Source: Leptolyngbyaceae cyanobacterium CSU_1_3 (GTDB lineage Bacteria; Cyanobacteriota; Cyanobacteriia; Leptolyngbyales; Leptolyngbyaceae). From it: DNA of 45,641 nt. The notes under the pieces are model-generated. The model searched no databases and was not told the DNA's origin. It was given only the letters and a program-made list of their open reading frames with translations. Position 1 is the first letter of the stretch. Each line of letters starts with the position of its first letter. The DNA lies in contig JAAUOZ010000017.1 of the NCBI GenBank assembly GCA_012034655.1, positions 1 through 45,641 of the forward strand. Direction: 5' to 3'. The position numbers and the translations under genes were made by a program. Positions 17,141 to 25,894 of the stretch are shown piece by piece.

Positions 17141-18761
17141 CTACCAAATACCCCGCTTACCTGTCGGGCGGATTGTCATCCAATTCGTTCGCGCCATAGC
17201 TAGCTGCTCGTCGGTTAGCTTTGCGCCTGTCAGGTTTGCACCGCACAGGTTAGCTCCCCGAAGATTGGCATTGAGCAGGTAGGCATGGGTCAGGTCGGCC
17301 CCTCGCAGGTCGGCTCCTTCTAAGTCGGCATTGTGAAGATACGCTTTGATCATATTGGTATCTCGCAGAATGGCACGGTTCAGATTGGCGCGCCCAAAGT
17401 CAGCACCCAGGAGGTTTGCACCTAGGAGGTTAATTTTACTCAGATTTGCCTGATGAAAAACCGCACCTGATAGGTTGACTTTAGGGAGAGATAAAGCTGC
17501 CAGGTCGTAGGAGGCAAAATCGCGTTTGCCTTTGCTGTAGTAGCTTTGCAGCCCTTGAGCATCTAACTTTTTGGGAGGCTTTGGAGTTTTCTGACCACTG
17601 GAGCTACCAGTACGCCCTCCAGAATCTCGGCTCTTGATCCCCGCTCCAGAGGGCTTGGCAGCCATAATCTGACTTCGGGAGATTCCTGATTGCAGGCTGG
17701 TCGATTCGGAGCGATGTTGGCGAGCGCGGATGGCCATGGCTGCGCGCGCAGCCGGAGAGGAGGAGGGTTGCGAATCGGGTTCGGAGCGATCGATCCCCCG
17801 GCGAGCCATCCCATTTCTAGGGTTGACGCTGTTCATGCTGTTGGCCAGGCTATCTAAGTATGGCTCTAGATCGAGGGCCCTGAAGATGTCGTTCGCATTT
17901 TGGTAGCGGTGGCGTACAGAGACCTCCAACATTTTTCTCAGCACACTGGCAAAGTGCTCGCTGACTTGCACTTGCTTTTGCCAGACGAGTTCACCCGTTG
18001 CGGGGTCGTAGTCTAGGTCTTTGGGAGATTTCCCAGTCAGCAAGTAGATACAGGTGACACCCAGAGCGTAGATATCGCTGGCATAGACGGGGCGCATTGC
18101 CATTTGTTCGGGAGGGGCAAAGCCAGGGGTGCCGATCGCATAAGACGTAAGTGCGGTCTGCTCAGAAAGACTAGCTGCCACGCTATTGACTTGATTTTTG
18201 ACGGCTCCAAAATCAATCAGAACAAGCTTGCAGTCGTGGGATCGCCGAATCAAGTTGGCAGGCTTGATGTCGCGGTGAATCACCTGGTGACTGTGAATGT
18301 ATTGCAGAACTGGCAGCAGTTCGCTTAAGAACTGCTTAACACCTGCTTCGCTGAAGGGCTGCCCCGATCGCTTGATTTCTTGCTGAAGGGTCGCTCCACT
18401 AATATATTCTTGAACAAGATAAAATTCTTGGTTGGCTTCAAAGTAGTCGAGCAGTCGCGGGATCTGGGGGTGATTGCCAATCCTTCCAAGGGTTTCGGCT
18501 TCTCGCCTAAAAAGCTCTCTCGCCATCTCTAGTACGTGGGGAGCGGTGGCTGTAGGGCGCAACTGTTTGATCACGCAGTTGGGCTGCCCTGGGAGGGATT
18601 CATTCCCGCGCCAGAAAGGTTGCGCCAAAGCCACCTTGCCCTAAGGCGTGCAAAATGCGGTAGCGATCGCGCAGGAGCAGAGTTGAGCCACAGGCCTGAC
18701 ACAATTCAGCGTGGAGTAGATTTTCAGGATGGGGACAGAGTGGATTCAGGCAGTAGCTCAT
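17141..18761 (-). CDS. Ser/Thr protein kinase with C-terminal pentapeptide repeats (frameshifted)
   Basis: Hanks-type kinase, about 539 residues after repair. The frame starting at the ATG at 18761 encodes a double-Cys-pair head (MSYCLNPLCPHP...LCQACGS) and the nucleotide-binding loop ALGQGGFGATFLAR, then stops. The main frame takes over at NESLPGQPNCVIKQL. Removing one C from CCC at 18605-18607 joins them. The kinase core shows VIHRDIKPANL, IDFGAVK and GFAPPEQMA. A Ser-rich linker is followed by a pentapeptide-repeat domain (A(D/N)LxxA units, roughly the last 115 residues). Without the repair the protein would lack its P-loop. Confidence 0.87.
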
Positions 18762-19375
18762 TCAGCATTACCCGCTTTTGTTTTGACTACTGGGATATTG
18801 CTACCTTACCCCTAATTATCTGTGCATGAACGATGTTAAGTAGCGTAGGTTGTGCCGCAAATCTCTTAAAGAGTTACTAAAGTAAATCAGACTTTGCTAG
18901 CAGCCTTCATAAAATGGGCAACATCGTTTGTAGGTTGCAGGAAGCTCCTAGTTATCTAGAGTACCCACAAGGTGGGAGTCTGCAACTAAACCATACCGCG
19001 AACTTTCCTGCGCTTTTTGGCGAGTTTCCTGAGCCTGATCTTTGCTACGTGAAGTTTGTAGATGCAAAAAGTCGTAATGAGGAGCGGGCAGAACGATCGT
19101 TCCCTCGCCTACTACTAAATACTTTAGTTTAAAGATAATTCCGTATAGTTCAGGCACTTGATAGAGATCAAATCACATTTTGGGCGGCAGAAAAAGTCTC
19201 TTCGATTCAAGAGAGATTCAAGGGGTGAGGGGGCGCTTCTCCTGGGGTTTTTGCCCTGTTTTTTTCTATGGAAGCCAGTATAGATGCATCATTTTCTCTG
19301 GTTGGGTGACAAATCTTTCCCCTCATTCCCCAACTCTTCTCCCGCAAGGGTTAGAAGGGGAGCCGGGACAAAGCT

Positions 19376-19408
19376 AGCTTTCAGAGCGGGCGAGCCGCTC
19401 TGAAAGCT
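19376..19408. repeat. Perfect 14-bp-stem hairpin
   Basis: AGCTTTCAGAGCGG (19376-19389) pairs exactly with CCGCTCTGAAAGCT (19395-19408) around a GCGAG loop. No T-run follows on either strand. It lies inside the expanded repeat J. Confidence 0.85.
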
Positions 19409-19508
19409 TGTCATTACCAGCATTCTTAAAGGGGAAATAAATAATTCGTCCAAAAAGTAAACTCTAAAGCCCCCATTTGCTCGTCAGTTATCTTCTACTG
19501 TTCTCAAC

Positions 19509-19543
19509 ATTGTTCTCAACAGCAATTCACTATTGAGAACAAT
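19509..19543. repeat. Inverted repeat with 11-bp perfect arms
   Basis: ATTGTTCTCAA (19509-19519) and TTGAGAACAAT (19533-19543) are exact complements separated by 13 bases, about 190 bases upstream of pheT. It could be an operator or hairpin; no function is evident. Confidence 0.7.
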
Positions 19544-19730
19544 AGAAGGCGTTCAGAGTCTTTATGTCGTAAGGCTTCTAGGAAATATTGGTAATAACAA
19601 GCTCTGGAAGAGAGGTTGGGGTGAGGGTCTTCTGAGTTTTGTCAGTTAATCAGGTCGTTTTCCTCATTGCTTGATCGCCTGCCCCAGGCGGTAGAATGAT
19701 TCAGGTTGGCGTAGATCAAAAGCAAGCTCA

Positions 19731-22162
19731 ATGCGTATTTCTCTGAACTGGTTGCGGGAACTGGTAGATATCTCCATGACTCCGGAGGCATTGGCAGACC
19801 AACTGACGATGGCAGGGTTTGAAGTTGAAGACATCGAAGACCGACGCACTTGGGCTAAGGGGGTTGTGGTCGGCAAGGTACTAGAGCGCCAACCCCACCC
19901 CAATGCCGATCGTTTGAGTGTGTGTCAGGTCGATATTGGGGCAGCTACACCGTCTACGATCGTCTGTGGGGCGGCCAATGTCCGAGCGGGGATCTACGTG
20001 CCCGTGGCGACCTTGGGGGCTTATTTACCTAAAGTTGACTTAAAGATTAAGCCTGCAAAACTACGCGGGGTTGATTCGGCGGGCATGATTTGCTCTTTGG
20101 CAGAATTGGGCCTGACGAAAGAATCTGAGGGCATTCACATTTTTGAAGAGACGACCGTGGGCGCAGTTGGCAGTGATGTGCGTCCGCTTTTGGGTCTTGA
20201 CGATGTCATTTTTGATTTAACTTCGACAGCAAACCGAGCCGATGCCCTGAGTATGGTAGGAGTGGCGAGAGAAGTGTCCGCTTTGACGGGGGCAGCTTTG
20301 AGATTGCCAGAGGCGGAAGAGCCGACGATTCAACTGGGGGGCAATTGGCGGTCAAAGTTTTGGAGTCTCAGGCCTGCCCGACCTATATTGGCACAGTGAT
20401 TGAGGGCATAAAAGTTGCCCCGTCTCCGCTCTGGCTGCAACAGCGCTTGCAAGCAGCAGGAATTCGTCCGATCAGCAATGTGGTAGACGTGACGAACTAC
20501 ATTCTGTTGGAGTGGGGGCAGCCGCTTCATGCCTTCGATCGCGATCGTCTTCTCACGATGGCCCAAAGCGATGCCCTCGCGATCGGGGTGCGCTTTGCCC
20601 AAGCGGGTGAAACCCTCAAAACTTTGGATGGGCAAGCCCGAACCCTGCAAGAACAAACCCTGGTGATCACTGCTCACAATCAGCCAGTTGCTCTGGCGGG
20701 GGTGATGGGCGGCGAAGCGACAGAGGTGGACGAAAGCACGCAAAACTTGATGCTGGAAGCCGCTTTGTTTGATACGGCAGCTATTCGGCGATCGGCCCGT
20801 TCTCAAGGGTTACGAACCGAAGCCTCTGCCCGTTATGAGCGGGGCGTAAACCTGGCAGAACTAGAAACCGCCTGTCGTCGCGCTTTAAAGCTAATTGGAG
20901 AATTGGCAGGGGGACAGGTTGTGGCGCAAGAGCAGGCAGATGCTCGGCAGGGTGAACTGACTCGGACGATCGAACTACGCCTTGAACGAGTTCAGCAGGT
21001 TTTGGGCATGGTCGATCTGGGTGAAGAAGTGGGCGACCTTCAGGCGAAGGATATCGATCGCACCCTGACTGCGTTGGGCTGCCAACTCGCCCCTACCCGC
21101 AAGCCCGAAGTTTGGGCTGTCACTGTACCTTTCTACCGCTACCGAGATCTAGAGCGTGAGATCGACCTGATCGAAGAAATTGCTCGGCTCTATGGCTACA
21201 ACCGTTTTTGTGACACCCTGCCTGCCAAGAGTGAGCCGGGGTTTTTGTCGATCGAGCAAGTGATCACCCGCAAACTGCGCGAAGCGCTCAGAGCCGCAGG
21301 GCTAACTGAGCTAATCCACTATTCTCTGGGCAAACCGGGTCACGATCGCGAAATCGTGCTCGCAAATCCCCTGTTTACCGAATATTCTGCCTTACGGACA
21401 GATTTGATCGCCGGGCTGATCGATGCCTTCCAGTACAATCTGGAGCAGGGCAACGGGGCGCTGAATGGCTTTGAGGTGGGGCACGTCTTCTCGCGAGACG
21501 AAGACGGTTTGACGGAGGCGGAGTTTATCGGTGGAATTTTGGGGGGCGACTCGACGGAGGGCAAATGGGTTCGCAGTGGGCGGGAACACCCCCTGTCTTG
21601 GTTTGAGGCGAAGGGGCTGCTAGACGGTGTATTCAAGCGAGTCGGGCTGGCGGTGGAATATCAGCCCGATCGCCGGGATGTTCGCCTTCACCCAGGCAGA
21701 ACGGCTTCTCTCTGGGTAGGGGGCAATCGCCTGGGTACATTTGGGCAGCTTCATCCTCAGCTACGCCAAGAACGGGGCTTGCCCGATGAGATTTATGTCT
21801 TCCAGTTGGATCTCAACGTTGCGATCGATCAGCTTGATCAGGAAGAAGCGCTGGTTCCTATCTTTCAGCCCTACTCGGCCTATCCTGCATCCGATCGTGA
21901 CATTGCGTTTTTTGTCTCCACGGAGGTGGCGGTGTCCGACTTGGCGCGATCGATCACCAAAGCTGGGGGCAAATTGCTCGAATCGGTGGCCCTGTTTGAT
22001 GAATATCGGGGCGATCGTGTACCAGAAGGTCAGCGGAGTTTAGCCTTCCGGCTGGTGTATCGAGCCGACGATAAAACATTAACGGATGAGGATGTTGATC
22101 CTGTTCACCAAAAAGTTCGAGAAGCACTGGTCGAGAAGTTTCGGGTAGACCTGAGAAGCTAG
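19731..22162 (+). CDS. pheT: Phenylalanyl-tRNA synthetase beta subunit (frameshifted)
   Basis: About 810 residues after repair, the normal size for bacterial PheT. The first frame (19731 onward) begins [14 protein letters not shown] and contains the tRNA-binding (EMAP-II-like) domain with [15 protein letters not shown] and the start of B3/B4. It breaks at residue about 203. The second frame resumes [16 protein letters not shown] and carries B3/B4 ([22 protein letters not shown]), B5 and the core ([13 protein letters not shown]), and the C-terminal anticodon-binding FDX-ACB domain ([12 protein letters not shown]...[12 protein letters not shown]). One extra G in the six-G run at 20336-20341 restores one frame. 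The gene is essential in bacteria, so a sequence error is likely. Confidence 0.93.
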
Positions 22163-22238
22163 GGGACGAGGGATGGAGGTTGCCTCTGGCACGCTGCGCG
22201 CGAGGGGTTGCAGAAAGTAAAACTGTTGGAGGTCGATC

Positions 22239-22508
22239 GTGCCGAAATATGTGATGTGGGGAGCTTGTTGTGAAGATGTTGTGGAGAAGCGATCGCCCTA
22301 TCGGCAGGCGCACTTAGATGGGCTGGCAGCACAAAAGGCGGCGGGCATACTGATTACGATCGGCCCAACTCAGGATCTCACCCAAGTCTTCGCCCTCTAC
22401 GACGCAGAAAATGAAGACACCGTTCGTAGGCTGGTTGAGGCTGATCCCTATTGGCAGAACGGCATCTGGACAGAGTACAACGTGAAAGAATGGATTCAGG
22501 CGCTCTAG
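22239..22508 (+). CDS. YciI-family protein
   Basis: 89-residue dimeric alpha/beta ferredoxin-like protein of the YciI (YCII) family. Family features are the opening PKYVMWGACCEDVVEKR, YRQAHLDGLAAQKAAG with the conserved HL, and the closing DPYWQNGIWTEYNVKEW. The start is GTG at 22239, 76 bases after pheT on the same strand, so co-transcription is possible. The biochemical role of most YciI proteins is unknown. Confidence 0.85.
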   Translation: MPKYVMWGACCEDVVEKRSPYRQAHLDGLAAQKAAGILITIGPTQDLTQVFALYDAENEDTVRRLVEADPYWQNGIWTEYNVKEWIQAL

Positions 22509-22653
22509 GGTCTGTCATCAATTAGCTGTAGAAGCTTTGCTAGACAAGGATTCTGGGTTTCGCCTCCTCTCAAGACTTCAAGCCTGAGATCCTTGTATCG
22601 TCAGGCAGCCAGATTTAATTGATGGCACGCTCTAGACTTATTGACTGAATGAA

Positions 22654-24054
22654 CTACCCCACCGCATAGGCGGATGGGGTTTCTAAGACCCCGTTGCCGT
22701 CTAGTTGGTTGGATTTCTGTCTCTTCTTCTGCCCTAGTTGCCTCATCGAACCCGTTTTGCGAGTCTCTGAAGTAGCGCTAAAACATCCAAGACTAGCGAG
22801 GCTAGTTCCTAACCCCGGTTGCTGATGGGTCGCAACGTTGTACATCACCATTGCAGAACCCTGATCTCTCGGAACCTCGAAACCACAGGCAGAACAGACA
22901 TGATATCGATTCTTCAGTTCTGCCCATTCTTTGTGAACGGCTCCACATTTTGGGCATCGCTGCGATGGCTTGATGATGCGGGTGGGAAGCTGCAAGACTA
23001 ATCCGCCTTTCTGCTCAATCTTGTAGGTGATCATCTTGTTCAGAGTCCCAAAACCTACAGACAGAATCGACTTGTTGAGTCCTGCTTTTTGCTTTTTACG
23101 CTTCTTACTCAGTTGCTTCGCCGGGGAACCCGTCTCCCGCACTGAGCGCTTGCTTCCTTTTTTCGCGGTATGGGTCATGCCTTTCGTATTCAGCTTTTCA
23201 GTCACTCCGATGTCATAACGACTTGCAATATCTGAAGTGACTTTGTGTTGCCAGTCTTTTCTCTGACGGGCAACTTTCGCTTTTAGATTGGCTTCCCGCT
23301 GGTTGATTTTCTTCCAACGGCGTGACGCTTTGACTCCTTTCTTTGGGGCGCGTTTGCGCCGTTTCTGCTTGGCAACGTTACGAACCTTCTCATCGTTTTT
23401 GTGGCTCAGTCGAGGGTTCTCAACCGTCTCGAACTGAGTCCCGTCAAACAATGTCAGAGCCGTTTCAGTGCCTAAATCGTATGCCGCGATCGATTCGTAT
23501 TTCAGATCCGATTCAGATCCAAATTTTGCTTCGATTGTTGCAACTTCGACAGTGAACGAGGCAAACCACTGGCGCTTTGATGGCTTGAAGACAATCATCA
23601 ACGTACCGGGGATAGCCCATTCTTTCGCCTTACCTCGCATTTTGAGCGTAATGCCCAGATCATTCAGAGTCAGGGTTCCGTGCTGCCCTTCGGTGGTTGC
23701 TTTCCAGCCAGACTTACCGGGATAGCCCCAGCCTGAATAGTTGCGAATCGACTTGAATTTAGGCTTACCCCGCAGTCCAGAAAAGAACGACTGATACGCC
23801 AAGTCAACCCGCTTCACTGTTCCCTGCAACGACTGAGAGTTCAAGGCAGCAAACTCTCCCCATTCTTTTTTGAAAGCGGGTAAAGCGTTTTGCTGCGTGT
23901 AGTAATCAACCGATTTGTTGCCGAGTTTGTATTCGGTCTGACGATGCGAGACGCAAGCGTTGTAGAGATAACAATGCAACCGACGTGCAGCAAACAAGGC
24001 TTTTGCTTGCGCCTTGTTCGGATACAGTCGAAATGTTTGTCGTCTCGTTGTCAC
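22654..24054 (-). CDS. tnpB: TnpB RNA-guided endonuclease (IS200/IS605 OrfB)
   Basis: 466 residues with a GTG start at 24054. The N-terminal OrfB helix-turn-helix region opens RQTFRLYPNKAQAKALFAAR. The RuvC active site appears intact: Asp193 in AAYDLGTETAL, Glu286 in GVTEKLN and Asp397 in VPRDQGSA. The zinc ribbon uses Cys367/Cys370 and Cys387/Cys390 (CPKCG...CSACG). The C-terminus is encoded through the end hairpin (ETPSAYAVG). TnpB proteins cut DNA guided by an RNA from the 3' end of their own gene, so a guide RNA would be expected from the tnpB 3' end outward past 22654. The DRDxNAA block of many TnpBs is PRDQGSA here. Confidence 0.92.
   Translation of the reverse strand: MTTRRQTFRLYPNKAQAKALFAARRLHCYLYNACVSHRQTEYKLGNKSVDYYTQQNALPAFKKEWGEFAALNSQSLQGTVKRVDLAYQSFFSGLRGKPKFKSIRNYSGWGYPGKSGWKATTEGQHGTLTLNDLGITLKMRGKAKEWAIPGTLMIVFKPSKRQWFASFTVEVATIEAKFGSESDLKYESIAAYDLGTETALTLFDGTQFETVENPRLSHKNDEKVRNVAKQKRRKRAPKKGVKASRRWKKINQREANLKAKVARQRKDWQHKVTSDIASRYDIGVTEKLNTKGMTHTAKKGSKRSVRETGSPAKQLSKKRKKQKAGLNKSILSVGFGTLNKMITYKIEQKGGLVLQLPTRIIKPSQRCPKCGAVHKEWAELKNRYHVCSACGFEVPRDQGSAMVMYNVATHQQPGLGTSLASLGCFSATSETRKTGSMRQLGQKKRQKSNQLDGNGVLETPSAYAVG
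22657..22679. repeat. Element-end hairpin, tnpB 3' side
   Basis: A 23-base imperfect palindrome starting CCCCACCGCATAGG and ending GGCGGATGGGG, identical to 24284-24306. It encodes the last residues of TnpB and is a candidate end of the transposon and of the guide RNA scaffold. Confidence 0.85.
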
Positions 24055-24098
24055 GCTGGTTTACCTCGCTTTGCTGTATGATGCCATTATAGCGCTAG

Positions 24099-24251
24099 AT
24101 GAGCATCATGAAACGAATATCTGTACGATTTGCTGACAAAGAACATGAAGACCTAGAAAAACTTAGTCAACAGTTAGAGCGGAGTATGAATGATTTGATC
24201 CGTGAAGCCGTTAGGAAATATGTTCAGAGTCAATCGAGTGGGAGGCAGTGA
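24099..24251 (+). CDS. Small ribbon-helix-helix (CopG/Arc-type) protein inside the TnpB element
   Basis: 50 residues, translated directly from the sequence. It starts MSIMKRISVRFADKEHEDLE, giving a strand of alternating residues (KRISVRF), a first helix (KEHEDLEKLSQQLE), a turn (RSMN) and a second helix (DLIREAVRKYVQ). This is the ribbon-helix-helix DNA-binding pattern. An alternative start is the ATG at 24108. It is divergent from tnpB with 44 bases between the starts, so it may repress the shared promoter region; that is inference. Confidence 0.8.
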   Translation: MSIMKRISVRFADKEHEDLEKLSQQLERSMNDLIREAVRKYVQSQSSGRQ

Positions 24252-24283
24252 GAGATTGGGGCTTGCGCCCCGTCGCTATCCAT

Positions 24284-24306
24284 CCCCACCGCATAGGCGG
24301 ATGGGG
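24284..24306. repeat. Element-end hairpin, distal side
   Basis: Exact direct copy of the hairpin at 22657-22679. On the minus strand the preceding bases (GAATTCC) also resemble the tnpB 3' end (GAAACC), so it could be either the left end of this element or the remnant of a second tnpB. Confidence 0.8.
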
Positions 24307-24406
24307 AATTCCGCGAGAAGAGTTAACCCATTCCAATGGGTTTGTGCGGTTAGCCCCGCATGAATTCGAGGACGGGCAATTAATTGGGCAAGGTGCAGGC
24401 TCTCAG

Positions 24407-25303
24407 CTAGCTAAAACCCTGAGTACGCCAAGGAGTGGGATCGACAGAAAACCCGTGAACATATAACCCCCAGTGCAGGTGAGGGCCGGTGGCTGCACCC
24501 GTGCTGCCGAGTGCGCCGATCGTCTGTCCAGCTTTGATCAAATCGCCTTCTTTGACGTTGATGCGGCTTAGGTGCAAAAAGATGCTGGATACGCCTTGCC
24601 CGTGATCGACTCCGATGCAATTACCGTGGATTTTAAAGCCGTCCGCTTCTCGACCCACCAAGACGACACGACCGGCGGCTGGGGCAACGATCGCAGAGCC
24701 AAAATTTCCTGCGTAATCAACGCCTCGGTGGAAGTAATCTTGGGCAAAGACCCCGTTGTAGTAGCGACGTACCCCATAGCCTGTCGTAGTTTCGCCGTTA
24801 TTGGGGCGCAGCAGTTTACCGTTCCAGAATTTTTGAGGGCTGACAATCTTCTTGAAGGCATCGACCTGATCAAATTCGTAGTCTGTGCCGTCGTCGCCTT
24901 TGCCCGGTGGAAGCCAGATGCGTTGGGTAGGGAACGATCGATTTCTCAGGTTCACCGCCAACTCTTGAGTTTGAGACCCCGCAGCAATTTTGAACACTAA
25001 TCGACCGGGACGATTCAACGGGGTAGTCGGCAGCAGGGCGCGATATCGATTGGGCGCAACCTCAAACATAGGATAGGTTTTAGCGGCCAGCGTTACCGTG
25101 GGGCTGGTCGGCCCCTGCGCCTGGATCACGATCGCCAGAGTATCGCCCAGTTGCGGGTTGGCAGGGGTGATCTGAGCTTGCAGAGCGTGAGAGGGTTGGG
25201 CAAAAAAGACCAGAAGAACGGCAACACAGCCCGCGATCGCAGCGCCGACCGGGGCAGGAAGCCTGAGCAGAAAGGTGGAAAACTTACTACGAAAGTGTTG
25301 CAT
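24407..25303 (-). CDS. M23 family (LytM) metallopeptidase
   Basis: Exported peptidoglycan-type endopeptidase of 298 residues. The N-terminal hydrophobic segment (about 14-41) ends in SHALQA, consistent with a signal peptide. The middle (about 40-170) is an Ig-like/TonB-box region common in cyanobacterial M23 proteins. The catalytic domain has the first zinc motif HRGVDYAG (HxxxD), GRVVLVG, the LHLSRINVKEGD strand and the second motif GPHLHWGLYVHG (HxH), so it looks active. It is a single gene with its stop close to the repeat region next to the TnpB element. Confidence 0.92.
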   Translation of the reverse strand: MQHFRSKFSTFLLRLPAPVGAAIAGCVAVLLVFFAQPSHALQAQITPANPQLGDTLAIVIQAQGPTSPTVTLAAKTYPMFEVAPNRYRALLPTTPLNRPGRLVFKIAAGSQTQELAVNLRNRSFPTQRIWLPPGKGDDGTDYEFDQVDAFKKIVSPQKFWNGKLLRPNNGETTTGYGVRRYYNGVFAQDYFHRGVDYAGNFGSAIVAPAAGRVVLVGREADGFKIHGNCIGVDHGQGVSSIFLHLSRINVKEGDLIKAGQTIGALGSTGAATGPHLHWGLYVHGFSVDPTPWRTQGFS

Positions 25304-25402
25304 AAGTCACGTTAAGCAAGATAGGGTGCGATCGTTGAGGATAGATTTCAGGCTAGTTTGGAGACGCTGTTGAATGATGGAATGTTACCAACTAAGTGAG
25401 AA

Positions 25403-25520
25403 GGCAGAATGATTGGTCAGATGCATTTCGACTGCGCTCAAGGCTCAAAATCACCATTATGAGCAGGGTTGAGCACAGTCGAAACCCGGCATCTGGTTGG
25501 CTTTAATTTCACCCCACGAC
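25403..25520. repeat. Dispersed repeat family E, copy 2
   Basis: Same orientation as 10631-10743 and matching at both ends (GGCAGAATGATTGGTCAGA at left, TTGGCTTTAATTTCACCCC at right). The middle hairpin uses TTTCGACTGCGCTCAA and TTGAGCACAGTCGAAA arms. Confidence 0.8.
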
Positions 25521-25536
25521 TTCGATCGCCGACTGC

Positions 25537-25712
25537 TAAGGAATGTGGATTGATCAATGCCGGAGATCTTCGACCTCATCCCCTAACCCTTCTCCCAAGT
25601 TGGGAGAAGGGGAACCGGACTCCTACTCCCCTCTCCCAAAGTTGGGAGAGGCTGGGGTGAGGGCAAGACCACCTTGCGGTTGACGGCATGATTGAATCCA
25701 CGTTCCTAAGGA
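25537..25712. mobile_element. MITE-like element family B, copy 1
   Basis: Terminal inverted repeats: TAAGGAATGTGGATTGATC at left against TTAGGAACGTGGATTCAAT (reverse complement of the right end). A second copy at 33596-33730 matches throughout, including GCCGGAGATCTTCGACCTC and GGGGTGAGGGCAAGA. The centre has TTGGGAGAAGGGG-type hairpin arms that are duplicated in this copy. No coding capacity. Confidence 0.85.
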
Positions 25713-25766
25713 GATTTCTTTCGAAGGACAAAAGTCAGAAGGTCATACTTGCTGAGAAATCGCCTA
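25707..25766. mobile_element. MITE-like element family D, short copy
   Basis: TAAGGAGATTTCT at left and AGAAATCGCCTA at right form inverted ends; the inner AGAAGGTCATACTTGCT matches AGCAGGTCACTGGCTTGCT of the 41909-42028 copy. It shares its first bases with the end of element B. Confidence 0.6.
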
Positions 25767-25894
25767 AATCAATGTCAGCTAAAAGTTTCGAGTCTCATTA
25801 AGACAGGTCATCCATTCGCTTTAAAACTATTTCTAGCATTAAACTTCAACCTGTCAGCAGCCTAAAATTCCCTTAGCTCTAAGTTCAAATCTCC

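Larger units (their letters stand above)
19303..19648. repeat. Repeat family J, copy 2 (expanded)
   Basis: The left end TTGGGTGACAAATCTTTCCC resembles the reverse complement of the right end (TTGGCTGACAAAAC-type). The right end carries GAGGTTGGGGTGAGGGTCTT then CTGAGTTTTGTCAG, shared with 11392-11433 and 42198-42241. The interior is longer than in the 42-kb copy and holds two perfect inverted repeats, so it may be a composite. Confidence 0.55.
18762..19730. other. 0.97-kb intergenic region with hairpins and repeat J
   Basis: Lies between the kinase and pheT starts. It contains a strong hairpin (19376-19408), a second inverted repeat (19509-19543) and repeat J (19303-19648). The small minus-strand frame 18948-19157 (69 codons) has no recognisable features and is opposed by an equally long plus-strand frame, so neither is called. 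Confidence 0.6.
22654..24306 (-). mobile_element. TnpB-only IS200/IS605-group (IS1341-like) element
   Basis: Contains tnpB, a divergent ribbon-helix-helix gene and an identical 23-base hairpin at each side (22657-22679 and 24284-24306), both in the same orientation, as expected for subterminal hairpins of IS200/IS605 elements. The tnpB stop codon is immediately outside the 22657 hairpin. No TnpA (Y1 HUH transposase) gene is present, so movement would need TnpA in trans. Exact tips are not determined. Confidence 0.75.
25304..25894. other. Repeat-filled intergenic region
   Basis: No gene. Three repeats stand nearly end to end: E copy 2 (25403-25520), B copy 1 (25537-25712) and a short D copy (25707-25766). 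The remainder contains the upstream DNA of the M23 and FAD-oxidoreductase genes. Confidence 0.8.

Noticed and set aside
18948-19157. Small minus-strand gene of 69 codons
   Set aside because: No family features or clear ribosome site; an equally long opposite-strand frame covers the same DNA.
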